Shown here: in pieces, positions 12,721 through 26,310 of the stretch
Layout: every line of letters starts with the position of its first letter
Position numbering within the stretch: the stretch's first letter is position 1
DNA from: Bolinopsis microptera
Taxonomy: Eukaryota; Ctenophora; Tentaculata; Lobata; Bolinopsidae
DNA: 64,000 nt
Assembly (NCBI RefSeq): GCF_026151205.1
Contig: NC_087084.1
Coordinates: forward strand, 6,317,538 to 6,381,537
Direction of reading: 5' to 3'
The notes under the pieces: generated by a model
Database searches by the model: none
The model's input: the letters and a program-made list of their open reading frames with translations, nothing else
What the model was told of the DNA's origin: nothing
Program-made: the position numbers and the translations under genes

Positions 12721-14774
12721 CACTTTTCTTTTGTAACACCCGAAGACAAGTTCTTAAAACATGGTTAGTTTAAAATGTATCCATTTACAATATTTTAATT
12801 TTTCACCTTCCAATCGAATTTCCATCTGCGACCAGGACGCGATTACAATATTTGTTTCCCTATTCTTGTTCCAATTTTCCGGTGTATGTCGCAGTCGCAG
12901 GTAAGTTATGAGTGAGAGCACGCCGGGCATCGCCAGTCAAACTCCCATTCCACAACTATAAATAGATTTTTTTTCTTAGCTGCGACTGCGGTTGGAAGAA
13001 AATTATCTCTTATTATCACTATTTTATGAATCTCAACGTTGATTGAGTGTGGAATTTTTTAATGGATTTCTTAGTAATAAGGTCCCCAGATAAATCTCAT
13101 AATTAGGTTTAATTTTCAAAACCTATCAAAAGATAATTGCCACTTGGAAACATCATAATATTATCATATTAAAATTATTCACTCAAAACATCAAAAAACA
13201 TATAAGAGAATTGTCAACGGTAAACACCATTGTTCCCATTGTTTACGATGCCGATCTTACGATGCCGATGTCGGTATTTTCTTTTTATCTTTTTTTCACT
13301 TCCGTTTTTGCAAACCCTATTTATTAATGACCTGAACAAAGTCACGTCTCCCGCCTATCTCCTGGTTTTACAAAGCAGATTTCAAGTGTCGACCTCCGAT
13401 CTGTAGCCCTACAGCTCCCACAGTCCCACCAAATCTCACACAGCAGATATTTTCCCAGCCCATAATCACAGTTCCAGGGTGTGGTGACACTACAGAGACA
13501 TCTCACCACTATTCTCCTTCCCGTGAAAGGCACCAGAATCACCACCATCAAACCAGAGCCTCATGATCTCCGAGATCCCACCCCCAAAACTCCGGCGCCC
13601 CCTGCTGGCCCGGACACCCCCACCATGACTTGCTCCCTGTCTAGATCCCCTGTCTGCCGAGTACTCAAGTTATCTTAATGAAGGAGCACGTGTTGTGTGA
13701 TTCTACTTTGTTGAGCCGCGCGGCGTGCAGCTGCTCCTATGGTGTGTCTGGAGTATCGTCTGCCTGGCACGGTTGACTGGAGGGTCTACCTTGTAAAAAT
13801 ATTAACGTGTCGAGTCGCTCCGTTCCATCATTTGGGGTAATAAGGGAGACGGAAAATGAAGGGAATTACTTTTCGGTCGGGGTAACAATCGCCTGTGACA
13901 TGCACACACCAGTGACATAAGACAAATGTTAATCTGTTTACTAAACTTGCTCGATCTTTCAGGAGTCTCATGCTAGCATTGCTAGGGTCGTACTCATGAT
14001 GATTTGATAGTTAAATCGCTGTCTGCGGATTTTAAATTGAGTTACGTAGCTAAGTAATACTAAATCAGAACGCTTCATGTGAAGGTCCGGATTTTGCAAC
14101 TTTTGGACTTTGCGTACTCGTCACCAAGAGCTCCAACTTGATATGACGTCTTGTTAAGCGCTGGGACCAATAAACGAGTCACTAATTGCAACATTTGCTG
14201 TTTGCTGACAGCCCTCTAGCTTTCAGCTCCCTTGAGATGTTTCAAATTCCTCCGATCGTGTTAAAATTGTTACTGGGAGAGTTTAAAAATATGAGAGGCC
14301 TTGTAGGTGTTTACTTGCTGCGTATCGAGTCAGCGCTGAAGCCATGAAACTTACAGGAAGAGAGATGTTTAATGTTTGCTGAGGATCTTATAATAGAATT
14401 ACGCAATGGTAATATGATATGAAAGAGGTTGAAAAGGTGATTAAGTGAGCTGTAGATTAAATCTGACTATTGCACCAAATTTGAGAACCTTGTTTGAGTA
14501 GTATCCCCAGTATGTCCGCTGTAACATGCATGACATGTATATCATCCCCCCTGGATCCCTCCTTTGTGTCCGAAGAAGTTTACCGAGCATTTTGTTGGAA
14601 TTCGGATGGAATTTGGCCGGCTGGACCACCGCCCAAGTTCAGGGTAACCTAGTTACGTTGTCTGCACCCCGTCAAGGTAGACAGGTCAGAGAGGGACCGC
14701 TTTCAGCGCTCAACAGCTCTGAAACGTGAGCAAGATATCATGTGACCGGTGACGTAACCATGACGACTCTGTCG
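12721..14774. other. Noncoding stretch with a possible exon island
   Basis: 12891-12901 (CGCAGTCGCAG) and 12980-12990 (its reverse complement) form an 11-bp stem. The left arm ends in CAG|GTAAGT and could be a splice donor after ATG TCG CAG TCG CAG. A GC-rich island at about 13330-13680 is proline/histidine-rich in several frames, but no frame shows a recognisable domain. Nothing else is supported. Confidence 0.35.
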
Positions 14775-15082
14775 CACGTGTCAGCTTCTCTTACAAACAA
14801 AGCAGTCACGTGATATGTCAGCTGGATGGGAGCTCCTGGGAGGTTGCCTCTCTCAACTTTATGACGTACTTTTGCTGTATTTATATAGCAGCGCAGGCCA
14901 GAGAGCAACTATTCCACTCCAACACAACTGCAAACGTTCCTCCCGTTATTCTTGCTGACACACACCAAACCTTGACTCGTTACTGAGAGACCTTTTTGTG
15001 TATTTGTACTTGCTTTGATTTTAATTGTTTCTATTTGTTGTTGTATATTTCGCTAAATTATTCACAGACTCCTAACAAAATG
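14775..15082 (+). promoter_or_regulatory. Promoter with two CACGTG boxes and TATA box; leader ends ATG|GTGAGT
   Basis: CACGTG occurs at 14775-14780 and 14807-14812, then a TATA-like TTTATATAG at about 14880-14888. The presumed leader runs from about 14915 and reaches CCTAACAAA followed by ATG at 15080-15082, directly followed by GTGAGT, a strong donor. A TTCACAG acceptor at about 15061-15067 suggests a tiny internal exon carrying only the start codon. The coding exons were not identified. Confidence 0.45.
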
Positions 15083-17355
15083 GTGAGTACCGTTGACAAT
15101 TCTTTTCGTTTAACCATTTCCTTCACACCACCCATGCAGACATCAGCGCGCTTAACCAATTTCGTCATTACAAAATTCTTCTAAATTTACCACTCATCAT
15201 GAAACGGTGGGCTATTTAAACTTCAGAAACAAGGTTATTTTCTGAAACAGTCGAGTTTACACCGAACGGAATGCCCACTAATGACACCATTAAATGACAC
15301 ATTAGGAGGCATTCAGGCTCTACCCCCCCCGGATTAAACGAAATTATTCTCACACAACATCCGGCAATTCTGGTGATCGGCACACCCTCAAATTTTATCA
15401 ATTGTTGACTCTAATTTTACAAATCACAAATTCCACATTTCCACGAATCTTATAAATATCAGAATGGCACACGATCGCATTTAAGTTGCTTTCAAATTTG
15501 GTCATCTCCCACAATTCATTTTCGCACGTGTGGGTCTGCCTATCTTTCATTCTTAGAAGGCTTCCTGGCCGGACGGTTGTCTAGTCTAGATTACAGTATT
15601 AGACGGTTCGTAGAAACTTTCATTTGAACCTTAGATAAGTGATTCCGCGAAGCTCGCTCATCACTTCCTTTATAGGCACGATTCATTTCCATCACGGCCA
15701 TTTCATGATAGCATTATTCCTGATAGCCACTATGTTGTTATACAAACATGGATTTCATTATTGATGTTATATCTTCGGTGATGTTTTCGAGTCGTCTTGA
15801 AAACTTTTGCTTTTGAGTTTTTCCAGCCAACTGAACATGTAAACTGTAAGGTGACTTTAGTCAATAAAACATTGCTCCTTCATAATATAAATCATTGGAT
15901 GAAGTATAATATAACACGTACCAGTGTGACGTTACTTCATGCATTCCGGAGGTTCCACCCTAATACCATCATAATACCATTGTAATGCAATTTATCGGCA
16001 CACAATGACAATATCTAGGATTATGCATGGTATCAAATGTCGCGGCGGGCGTTATTCTAGAATAACCCTACCCCAGACTCCCAGAGCCATGTTTTGTGCT
16101 ATTTTAATATTATGTCAATTCATCTGAAGCCATTGTATTTACATATCTAGATCTGGTGAAGTTCTCCTTGTGCTTGTCTTTTGTAAAGCCCCACCTTTTT
16201 AATTTTTGTTGTTCAGAACACAAAATATCCAATTTCAATTAACAAGCAGTTTAAACCATCACGTTTAACAACACCCCGACACCCAATCTAACAATCACAA
16301 TATGGTCACTGATAACATCACCGGTAATTACCCCTCATTACTCTTCACTACTTCTCATAACCCGCCTAAACCCACCGTAATTACCACTAATCACAGTAAT
16401 TACCACTAATCAACTCCAATAACTGGTAATTGGTTGCATTACAAACACCACGTCACAACTGCATGAAGCAATACTTCCCTCCGCAAGCAATACTTCCCTC
16501 CCCTCCCCACAACACCTGTACATAATACAAATAACAGCGTGGTTTTTATACTTATCAAGATAGATATCATACTCCCGTCACTGGTATACCGAAATCAAAT
16601 CAGCTTGAGGTAACCACCACGCTGATTATACCCCACGTGACCAGTATTAGGGTTATTATACATGCCAGCTATTACGTGGTTCCCCTGATTACATTACCCT
16701 TTCTTTGAAACCTCCATTTTCAGCTCACTTCTAATTTTTCATAATTTAATGATAATCCGCCGAGCTCCAGGACGCATTGTTCACATACCAATACGTACGG
16801 TTTTATTATTTTTGAAGCTGGTTAACTGGTTAAGCTGGTCGGTTGAGTTCCTTGTCCCGGTACGTGGTACTATTGATAAGGGGACCTGTTGCACGTGGGC
16901 TGACTGGGCCTTGGTGTAATGTGGCACGCGCTCAAGTGATGCTACAAATTCAGCATTCTTGGCAGCCTTCCCTGGTGTCTTTTCTGGGTTTTATCTTGCC
17001 TTGTTAGATGTTGTATGTGCCGATATTTTTCTGTGTTTTTAAGATTGAAGTTTAGATATCTCGTCCTGGTTCTGGGCTTTCAGTTGGGATATTGGCACGA
17101 GTCCACATAGCATAGATATAAATCATCTAATGGAATTCAGGGTGAATACCACCGGAATTCCCTTTAAATACCTAAGGATTTTCTATCCTGATCTATTAAC
17201 TGTGATCATCATTTAAACGATCATACTGAACAACCAAACCCTTGCCGCAAAACAGATATTTGCCGCCAAATACCACGGATATTTTCCATTCTTCCGATGA
17301 CTGGAGCCAGTAGTCGTCTACAGCAACACGATCTAAAATATCCTAATGACCGGTT

Positions 17356-17632
17356 CACCCCCGGTTCAACTTCCAACATAGTTCATCCTCTCTTATGTTC
17401 ATTTGATTCATCCCTTCTTAATTCTTATGTTCATTTGATTAGGAACAAACGATGTGAAGCACATGTGAAGCACATGTGAAGCACATGTGAAGCACATGTG
17501 AAGCACATTTCATCTTTAATCAATCTTCACCCCAATGACCGGTTCACCTCAATGACCGGTTTAACTTCCAACATAGTTCATCCTCTCTTATGTTCATTTG
17601 ATTAGGAACAAACGATGTGAAGCACATCTCAT
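17356..17632. repeat. Duplicated block with (GTGAAGCACAT)x5 minisatellite
   Basis: GTGAAGCACAT is repeated five times exactly at 17454-17508. The surrounding segment (AACTTCCAACATAGTTCATC ... GAACAAACGATGTGAAGCAC) recurs at about 17558-17628, where the minisatellite is reduced to one copy. Confidence 0.85.
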
Positions 17633-20600
17633 CTTTAATCAATCTGAGGGTCTAGCCGAATTCCGCTCACTTTTCACGTGAAACGACCCCTTGTTCAGCC
17701 AATCGTCTCACGTGTAACACCCGGATTCACTGAAGGACACAGATAAGAATTGCTGGATTGTAGGTCTTCTTCCAATCTAACAAAGGTGGTAGGTCACTGT
17801 ACCGGGAATTATAAGAGTGTTCTGATTTCTCGTTAGTTTCTTGCCGGTGCATGTTCCTAATTTAGGGGGCAGGATTAACCTGGATACTCCTCTCCTGCCT
17901 TCAGTCCTCTTCTTCCGTTTTAAGTTTCGCAACGATTTTAACATTCAGAATAGCCCCCAAGCTATACTAGCCCTCTGCAGACTCTTGACATCCTATCAAA
18001 TATGTTGTGCAACAAATGGTGCCCACGTTTCTTTACGCCTAGTAGCTGGCATGCTGACCGCCTATAGTAACTTCGTAACTGGCATGTTGCTGTGTTGTCT
18101 GCATTTAATGATAACAACGTAACAGAGCCACGCCTTAACCACTGAATACTCAAGTTCTGTAGGGCAATTGTTCTAGAATTTCTGTTGAGGATCTCCTAAA
18201 GTAAGTTCTATAATCACGTACATTACTCCTCCCAGCCGCCAGTACGTGATCTGACTCACTACGTGATACTCAGCCATGTCTACCCAGTACGTGTAATTCC
18301 GCTCCCGAACCACTGATAGAAATTTCGGAGAGCGGCGCTGTAACACGATCCAATGGTTGAGTGTTACGACTTACGAGTGACATTTCTGTAGAGATAAACC
18401 CCGTCTAATATCATAGACAACGCTTAGAGAAACATAGAGGTGTTACGGCTGTCATTTTCTTTGAAAAACACACGTCTAGGAAAAATGGAAATTGTGACTT
18501 TTCCCCCATAGTGACACATAACACAATGGAATAGTTGAGCGAGATGGGATACCGAGCAAGTTCTCATTACCAATTGAGACGTACCACGACCCGGATCACT
18601 CTGACAATACTCCGCATATTGGCATTACAATAGCTGCACAATTTCTCTTCGTTATTTTGTGGAAAGCAGGTGTAGCCATTGTGGCTGAATTGCTTGAAAA
18701 TTGCGAAATAGCAATTGCAGCTGGAATCTGGATGCCAGAGTGCGCTGTCATAGTTTGGGTGATGTGTGTGCTATTTGCAAGTCATGATGATGCGCTGAGT
18801 GCACTGTGTGCGCTGTGCACGCACACTTTCAGTCACTTGCACTGAATGCACTTTCTACTGTAATGATCTCCTACATCACGTGACTTTGATCTCCTACACC
18901 ACGTGACTTTTATTGAGGTGTTTGTGGTCTGAATGGCATTGTCTTGCAGCGTGGTCAGTACTGTGTAAATATAACAACTGTGATATATATTTATACATTA
19001 TTTGTAGCAACAATCCACCCGCAACTCCTTGGTGTTCGATATTTTTGATTTTCCCTGAGCTTGTTTTTGTCATTGTGTGTTTATAACCGGATAGGTCTGT
19101 TCACCACACATTACCCCCGCGGGAGTTCTGTACTCAATAGTCTCCCTGGTCACGGAGTGAGACTTCAGTTGTAACTTACCCGTTGTTAAAACGTGGTTGT
19201 TCTTTTGAGGAGGGTAAAAACCGACCCCGCCCGCTGCTCTATGATCTGTCTTTGATGCAAGCTCTGGACCTGCAGGGAGGAGGATGAGAGAGGAGGAGAG
19301 AGAACACGTGGAGTTGCTTACTTTTGTGTAGTTGTGGTTGTCTCTCTCACTTCTCCTCTTCTTCTTGTCTCCCCTCGCTCTTCTGAAACACGTCCCAGTA
19401 TTATCGGCTAGAAATACTGTCTTTAATGGCTTTACTGTCAGCAATGACGTACCGTGGGAAATGTAACAAATTTTGCTTTCTTACAGCTCTTTTTTACGCT
19501 TTTTAAACCTGCCTTTTTGTTGAATAGCCGTTTTGTTGTGCTGTGGCCGGGTTACATGGTCAATTGTCTCTTGTTCGTTTGAAATATAGCTCCGAACACA
19601 ATGAGTGCCCACATCAGTTGAAAGCCTCTCGCTTATAGTTGGTCTTTGCTCTGCAGCCAGGCTATTGTTCAAAAGAAATGACTAAGAACAGTATGCGTTG
19701 TTTTTATCACTAAAAAGTAAACGTTACATTGTTTACTGAATGGTATTTCTGACGAACGAAGTGTTCAGATATTCGAGTTGAGTAGTCAGGTATTTGGAAG
19801 CTTAGCCAGAGTCTGCAAATCCTGCAGCATAGTGCACGAAATGGTAATAATGCTAGGAAATCGCCGAAACGGCAAACATTCAGCGTTATTCTACCTCCTA
19901 AAAAATGTAGCAGCTGGCAGCACGCCAAACTATTCCATCTCACAGCAGTAAGATCCTTCTCGGATACTAGCTATTAATTTCTCTCCAGATCTAAAAGTTT
20001 TGTGTCACAAGAAGATATTGCTCCTTTTTTGTGAAGATTAATGTCCCCGAACCTGAGGGTTCTTTTGTTTGTCCCGATGGTTGAAGGCTGGCTGAACGGA
20101 GTAAATACGGCTAATCTGGCATCCCTTCCCGGAAACGGTGCAGCTCGTAAGCCCTCGTAAGCCTGTAATGTTCTAACGAGAGATAGGGGCTCGGACGTTC
20201 TGCCTAACATTAGGTCTCCCGTTTTTTTGGTAGCATTTGTATGCTAGGTTGCTCTCCAGAATTCCATCCGATTATTAGGTTTGATTTGGCGAGTTGTTGT
20301 TATTTTTCCAAGTATCTTATCTCTTTGTCACTGGACAGACACTGGCACTGAAAGCACGGTCCATGACATCTAAATCCGGCCCCGTCTGAAACCCTAGACT
20401 TGGAATATGTCCAGAACCATCATATCTCCGAGATACTCTCCAACAACAGATGTTCTGCTCCATCTCTAATCCAATGAGGTTCCAGACCCTTGTTTGGGCG
20501 TGTTTGAGGGTACAACCACTTTGATATCTCCTTCCAGACGTGATTAGATTTTACAGGGCACGCTCCCAGGATCCGCTCAAAGGCGACCGAGGTCGGACGG

Positions 20601-20691
20601 GTAGATTAGCACCTGACTCGGAGAGACATCCTGCTAAAAATAGGACCCCGAACTCTGCCAGCTGGGCTATTTAAAGCATCAATGACCTAGT

Positions 20692-20709
20692 AGCCGATTT
20701 AAATCGGCT
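20692..20709. repeat. 18-bp perfect palindrome
   Basis: AGCCGATTTAAATCGGCT is its own reverse complement. It could be a dimeric factor site or chance; nothing around it decides. Confidence 0.9.
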
Positions 20710-22008
20710 TGATCCAGTCGAATTCAGATCAGTTGGATGACGGGTTCAGGGTGTTTGGTTTCCAGTGACAGGAAGTTTGTGAGATCGTCCAGGGCCTAGG
20801 GTCGCCAACCTCTGCTCTCCAGAGGTTACAACCTGTTACCTCCTCTACTCTGCATAATCTCTCATTTTGGATCAGTGGGATTTTGTTTTCTTCTTCTATA
20901 GTTGGTGTATATATATACAGTATAGTTGGTATGATTCATGAGCACCTTCCGCGATGTGACCTAATTTTGTCGGATTGATCGTGATTTAACGATTTTCTGC
21001 ATCCGCAATGTACCTCTTTTTAATTTGTGGGCCCGGTATAACTGAGAATTACGTAAGCGATATCCTGTAATTCCTCCTGGCGTACTTTAATAATTTTTGC
21101 ATCCTCTTAAGCGGCAATATGTTTCGAATGGCGTTTTTCTAACTTTGATTACCTTATATAAATAATGAAACCGCAACATCTTTAACTTTGACTTCATATT
21201 TGATTAACTTTCGTTTTATTTTCAATGATCTAGTTTTATAAGCGCAGGTCCTTTGCTTCGATGTCTTAGTTGGGTTGCGTTTGTAAACGTGTACACTGTA
21301 AAAGTGCACGGGTATTCCGTACAAGTGTTTATTAAGTGTGTATTAATAGTCACACCATTGTGATGATTCTAAGAAATTCTTATAAAGAATTTCCATAGGA
21401 AAACCTATTTATTCTCGAACAAACGGAATTATTTTCTTGATAATTTGACAGAGAAACCATTATTTACCTTGTAATCCGTGTAGTTAGATGAGATACTAGA
21501 CGATGCGATAACACAAACCTGCTACATTCATGCTTTTTAGAAATGTAAGTGTGGGGATGTCACGTGCGTTGTCACGTGCGTAGTCATGTGACTTATCATC
21601 CATATTTTACATCTGATTTTTTCTATCATGTCAGCATTTTCCTGACGCACTACTCACAACCCAAATGTGAGGTGCTTTTTCCGCGCTCATTATGCGTCAA
21701 GCAAACAAAATTACTCTTCGAATTAGTCGGGCGCAACGAAAAAAACTCGTACTTGTAATTCAAACATAGGACTGATCGAAGGGGGGAAATTTCAAATTTC
21801 AGCTTATTTGTAATTATATGAATTAATAAGTTGAAAAACGCGTCCGCCAATATTGTGCTGGTTGCATTCCGTCATTTGTGTGGCTTTGTGGTGGGAGACA
21901 ATCATACGACAGTCAACGGCAGCACCAAAATAATTAACAAGTAATTAATAATTACCTCGTGCGGCTATTAATAGTAACAGGGAACAGCACGGCTCAATTA
22001 TCACCCTC

Positions 22009-22165
22009 AATAAATAGTTTTCAGCGTGTTGAACAGGGTTCCTTTTTTTGTATTTTTTATCATTGGTTTTTTTTTGTTGGATTTTGTTTTTTTTTGTGAT
22101 TGATTAATTAACCGTGTTTGGTATTATTTGTTGGAATTGTTTGTGTTATAAGTAAAATAATAATG
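22009..22165 (+). promoter_or_regulatory. Promoter and leader exon of the secreted-protein gene
   Basis: A TATA-like AATAAATAG at about 22009-22017 lies upstream of a leader that ends in ATG (22163-22165) directly abutting GTAAGC. The start codon is the last codon of exon 1, and the signal peptide begins in exon 2. Confidence 0.5.
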
Positions 22166-25100
22166 GTAAGCAAGATGCATGGAATTCTTTAAGAATCTTT
22201 AGGATGTGGCCGGGACCTTAAAAATGTTTCATATTCACGTGTGGGGTATATTTGGTGCCATCCAGCGGCTTAGCACGGCGTTTAGTTAAGAGTTAATACT
22301 TTAATAGGTTTGTTATGGTCCTGCACGAGATGAGAAATATTTAGCCTTGAATAAATGTGATATTTTGTAGAAAATGGGGAGTGGTTGAGTCGCTATGAAT
22401 GCTATTAAACGTGATGATGATTGATGGCGTATATGTGACAGATTTTTTGTGTCGTAACTTTTTATTTGCGGTTATTTCGTTTTCGTTCAGTGTTTTTTTC
22501 ATCACAAAGTGATGAACTTTGGATCTCCGAAGATTGCGAATAATTTTGAAATGTTTTTCTTACCTTGAAGTGATAAAATGGTAAACATTGAGGTAGTTGT
22601 AAAATTTTGGAAACATTTGCCTGGCTTCACGCGAATTCATATAAATATAACAGTGTAACTCACAATTCACACATTTATTTCTATATTCGATTCAATTGAT
22701 AAACTTTCAGATTTCAATAATGATCAAGTAACTAGTTTTCAAACCAGCAAATAATTAAATTTTTAACTTACATTATGTTAAATTAAATAAACTAACACAT
22801 CAATTATTTCAGATTGGTATTTTTATTATAATTGGTAACTACGTTGCTTTGGTTACTCTACTCGCGTTACCAGTCCACGCCAAGTCCATACGATCTGTAG
22901 AAGGTAAGTCAACTTAATTTTGTTGATTACTATTCTAAAATTTTCCTTATTATTCTACGACATTATTTTAAGATTTAATGTGATATTATAGCTTGCACTG
23001 TCTACAGTACTAAAAATTAGCAGATATAAAACGTCCACACTTCCAATTTACAATTCCGCCACCTAGAAACTTCTAAAAGGGACTGAAATTAGGGTGGGGT
23101 AAAGTTATCCCCTCCCCCAGGCCCCGGGCTACTGTACCATACAGGCCCGATTACCTACCGGGCAGTTAAAGGTGTAGAATATCACGTAAAGTGTTGTTTT
23201 TGTGACAATTAGCAATGAAATTTATAATTAAACTCCGCAGCAGTTCTGTTATATATTAAATTATGGGTGGGGAACACCATTTACTGCCAATAAAGTTAGA
23301 ATTGTTAATTTGGTTAGAAAGGCCAAACCTCAGGAGAGTCACGTGCTCGGGTCTCGTTGCTGTGGCAACTGTTTTCAACGGCACGTGATGCATTTTAGTC
23401 AGACCTGGGCTTTACTTTTAAAATAGATAATTCATCCATTTTCCATTAATTTCCATCCATGCAATTTAAGTCGTTCGGCTGCATTAATTAATTAATTCGT
23501 CCAAATTTGATGCATCTTTAAAATAGCTCTACAATCTGTAGTGCTAATTAAATCTGGTTTTAGACCGAATCGGCTGTGGTTAAGTGGGTGGTGGTTAAAT
23601 TGTTGGGATGTTTTATAAAACTTAAAACAACTTTGCCGGCACGTATTTGAGTATTTGGTATGTCAAGCTTATGTGGTGGCATAGAAATTTAGTACTCACG
23701 ACAAGACTGATCATCAAATGTTTCTGAACTTCAACCAAGAGCCAAGAACTTAACTTTGGCGATCAACAAATTAACCATTCAAAATATGTTTCCAATCATG
23801 AAGTTAAATAAATTATTAACCTAATTTATTTCCAGTGGAAGCCCCGATGTGCAGGCGACATGGTAATCACCTCTTAGAATTCCTCAACAAACCCCACCAG
23901 GTTAGTGACCATTTGAACGAGTAAAATCTTAGAATTAATAAATAAAATCGTTGATGATCACTTAATCAACATTTAGTTACTGATTAGTTGTATTTTTGTG
24001 ATACATTCAAGTAATAATATATTCTCCTCAGATGATCGTTACTGGAATTGACTCTAAATTCCATGCATTCGCCGAGAAATATATCAAACAAGACCCTTCA
24101 TTGAAGAGCAAAGACTTCTGGCTCTTCGAGTAAGCAAGCTTCAGAATTTCTTAGCCTATTTTACAATCTTTGATTTTAACCGCATGTTTTTGATAATTTA
24201 TCAGTTATTGATACCGTGTCCAAATAGTGAAATTGTTCCCGCTCCTCCGATCCCTGTAAATCCTGTGGTCCCAACTGTGGTCCCAACTGTGGAACCCGAG
24301 AGTGAAAGCGAAACTGAAACCGATCCAACTGAGAGTGGAACAGAGAATGGTGATGACATAAAGGGAGAAACTGAAAGTGATGTTGACCCAGATGGCAGTG
24401 GGGAGATCGCTCTGGCAAAGTTGTTAGGGTTAATGTTCCAAGCGGCGGGAGGGTCATTTGACACTATAGAGTAAGGACCAGGCTGGATATTCTGAATCTC
24501 TACCATACAACCCTCGAGTGCTTCTTTAATGACAATTCTTGTGAAAAATTCTTCCTGAGTTTCGCGTTCTTCAGAGTTATTCATTGAACGATCTGTTCCT
24601 ACTTTATGCTCTTTTGTAGTAAGTTAGTACCAGTTACTACCAGTTACTACCAGTTACTACTAGTTACTACTGCTAGTAACACAGCTGTGCCTCAACTCTC
24701 CTTCTCGAAAAACGTCATTTCACTTGAAGATGAGTTTATCATGGAAAACTACCATTGAAGGACTGGCTAAACTTAAACCCTGTAATACCAGAAGCTGTAT
24801 ACATAGAATCTCAATTCTCATTCAATAGTCTCTTTCCCTGCTACTTCTTTTTACGCTCTAATTAAATGATAATAAACCCATTTTATTTGCAGCTTATTCT
24901 GAAAGTTTCGTCACTTTATCACAACAACAGACGATTTTAAATCGAACATTCCATTCTAATATGCTGCATTTTTCAGAGAGACCGACAGTGTAAACGAAGC
25001 CAGATTAAAGAGACGATTGGATAGCGACGACAACTGTAAGTATTTTTCAAATAATTTTACCGAGTTTTGCCTTCACTTCACTTTCGCTTAACTGCAGGCT

Positions 25101-26310
25101 CCGGGTCATTTTATCATTCACTTAAACCGACGGAATCTTATCTTAACCCTTTTTTTACATACATTTTATACATTTCAACCCGTTGTTAATCACGACAATG
25201 ACGTTAATCCATCCTTTTTCTCAGCTCAAACGAAAATGTTGAATAGTAAATTTCGTAAGTCCACGGCAGAACACGATAGATTAACACGCCCTCATTTATT
25301 ATTGAGATTACTGAAGCCCTTCTTTTAGAACCATAAAGCCTCAACTCTTTCATCTTTTTGCCCTGCGATTGGGTACAAAAGATAACAACTTGTGGGAACC
25401 ATTTACTCAATTTAACTCCGGAAAATGTAACTGATAGTTCAATAATACCGAACTTACAACGAGCAATCGACATCTCATAAATATGATATAAACTATCATA
25501 ACGCATGTCACCTTTAACACTTCATTTCTCGATTTTTAGCCCAAAATACAGAAATATTTCTTTAAAATTTAAATCCCGCCCAAGATTGGTGTTGTGGTTA
25601 TAAATATAAAGTCCTTTTTTGAACATCAGTTTTGAGAGATTCTCTTAATCTTCATTCTCCTTGCACAAGTACCCAAAAATATAATATTTAATTTAATTTA
25701 GTATTTTACTAATTATCTAATTAATAGTAGCTCTTCCTGCAGACAACTACAGACTGTGCAAGAGCGACCCTGTGGTTGAGCGAAGATTCGACAAGTTCCC
25801 ATTTATCAAGATCAGCTGGACTTGCAAGAAGAACACTCGACTAGTCAAAAATGTAAGTATTTTACAGCTGTAAATTCTGTATTTAGCTACTTTTTATCTT
25901 TTCTTTTAAAATGAAGCAATAAAATGTATAATTAATATGTACTGCTTTGCCGAGATATTGCGACACTGATAAAGTTACATGACATAACCAATAACCAACA
26001 CTTAATCAGCACCTCATTACCAAACATATAAACAGTTAAACTCGTTTAAAAACCCTGTTTAAAACCTAACCGATAACGGCGGTCGAAAACTTAAAACCCT
26101 CAATATAATGATAATATCGCTTATCTCATCACTCCCTTCCTTCAGCTTGATTTCGAGTGTATACCCGTCCAAGAGGAACGGCCCATTCTGAAAATCTCAC
26201 ACGGTTGCCTGACCTTCAACACGGCTGCTGACGAAAGCTGGGAACACAGCACCGAACTGGTTAACACCGGATGCCAGGCTATCCTAAAGCTTAAAGAAGT
26301 CCGGCCCTGA
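22163..26310 (+). CDS. Secreted preproprotein with furin site; mature part IL-17-like (tentative)
   Basis: Eight exons join with consistent phase: 22163-22165, 22813-22903, 23836-23900, 24032-24129, 24228-24470, 24977-25035, 25743-25852 and 26146-26310, total 834 nt (277 aa plus TGA). All introns are GT-AG. Residues 1-24 form a signal peptide (hydrophobic core, cleavage near PVHA|KS). Residues about 86-166 are proline-rich then very acidic. RLKRR at 176-180 is a furin-type site, releasing a mature chain of about 97 residues. That chain has five cysteines, a K-F-P segment before WTC, then FECIPV, PILKISHGC and a final NTGC. Their order and spacing recall invertebrate IL-17 (RYP, CxC, C.PV..VLR, C, VxCxC), but some paired cysteines are absent and a furin propeptide is unusual there. 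It may instead be another cystine-rich hormone. Gene structure is well supported; family is a guess. Confidence 0.7.
24628..24672. repeat. Minisatellite in intron 5, (CCAGTTACTAC)n
   Basis: About four copies of an 11-bp unit within an intron of the secreted-protein gene. Confidence 0.85.

Larger units (their letters stand above)
15083..22008. other. Long noncoding stretch
   Basis: Mostly AT-rich, with no gene I can support. It includes short duplications (for example near 16477-16500), the 17.3-17.6 kb repeat, two CACGTGAC boxes at about 18876-18907 followed by A/T-rich TATA-like sequence, and a palindrome at 20692. Open frames here lack domains and splice context. Confidence 0.4.

Noticed and set aside
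19070-19444. 124-codon minus-strand frame
   Set aside because: No domain and no splice context, with composition like the surrounding DNA.
24184-24584. Long antisense and alternative open frames over the acidic propeptide exon
   Set aside because: They are shadows of low-complexity coding sequence in the secreted-protein gene; splice phase supports only the sense frame from 24228.
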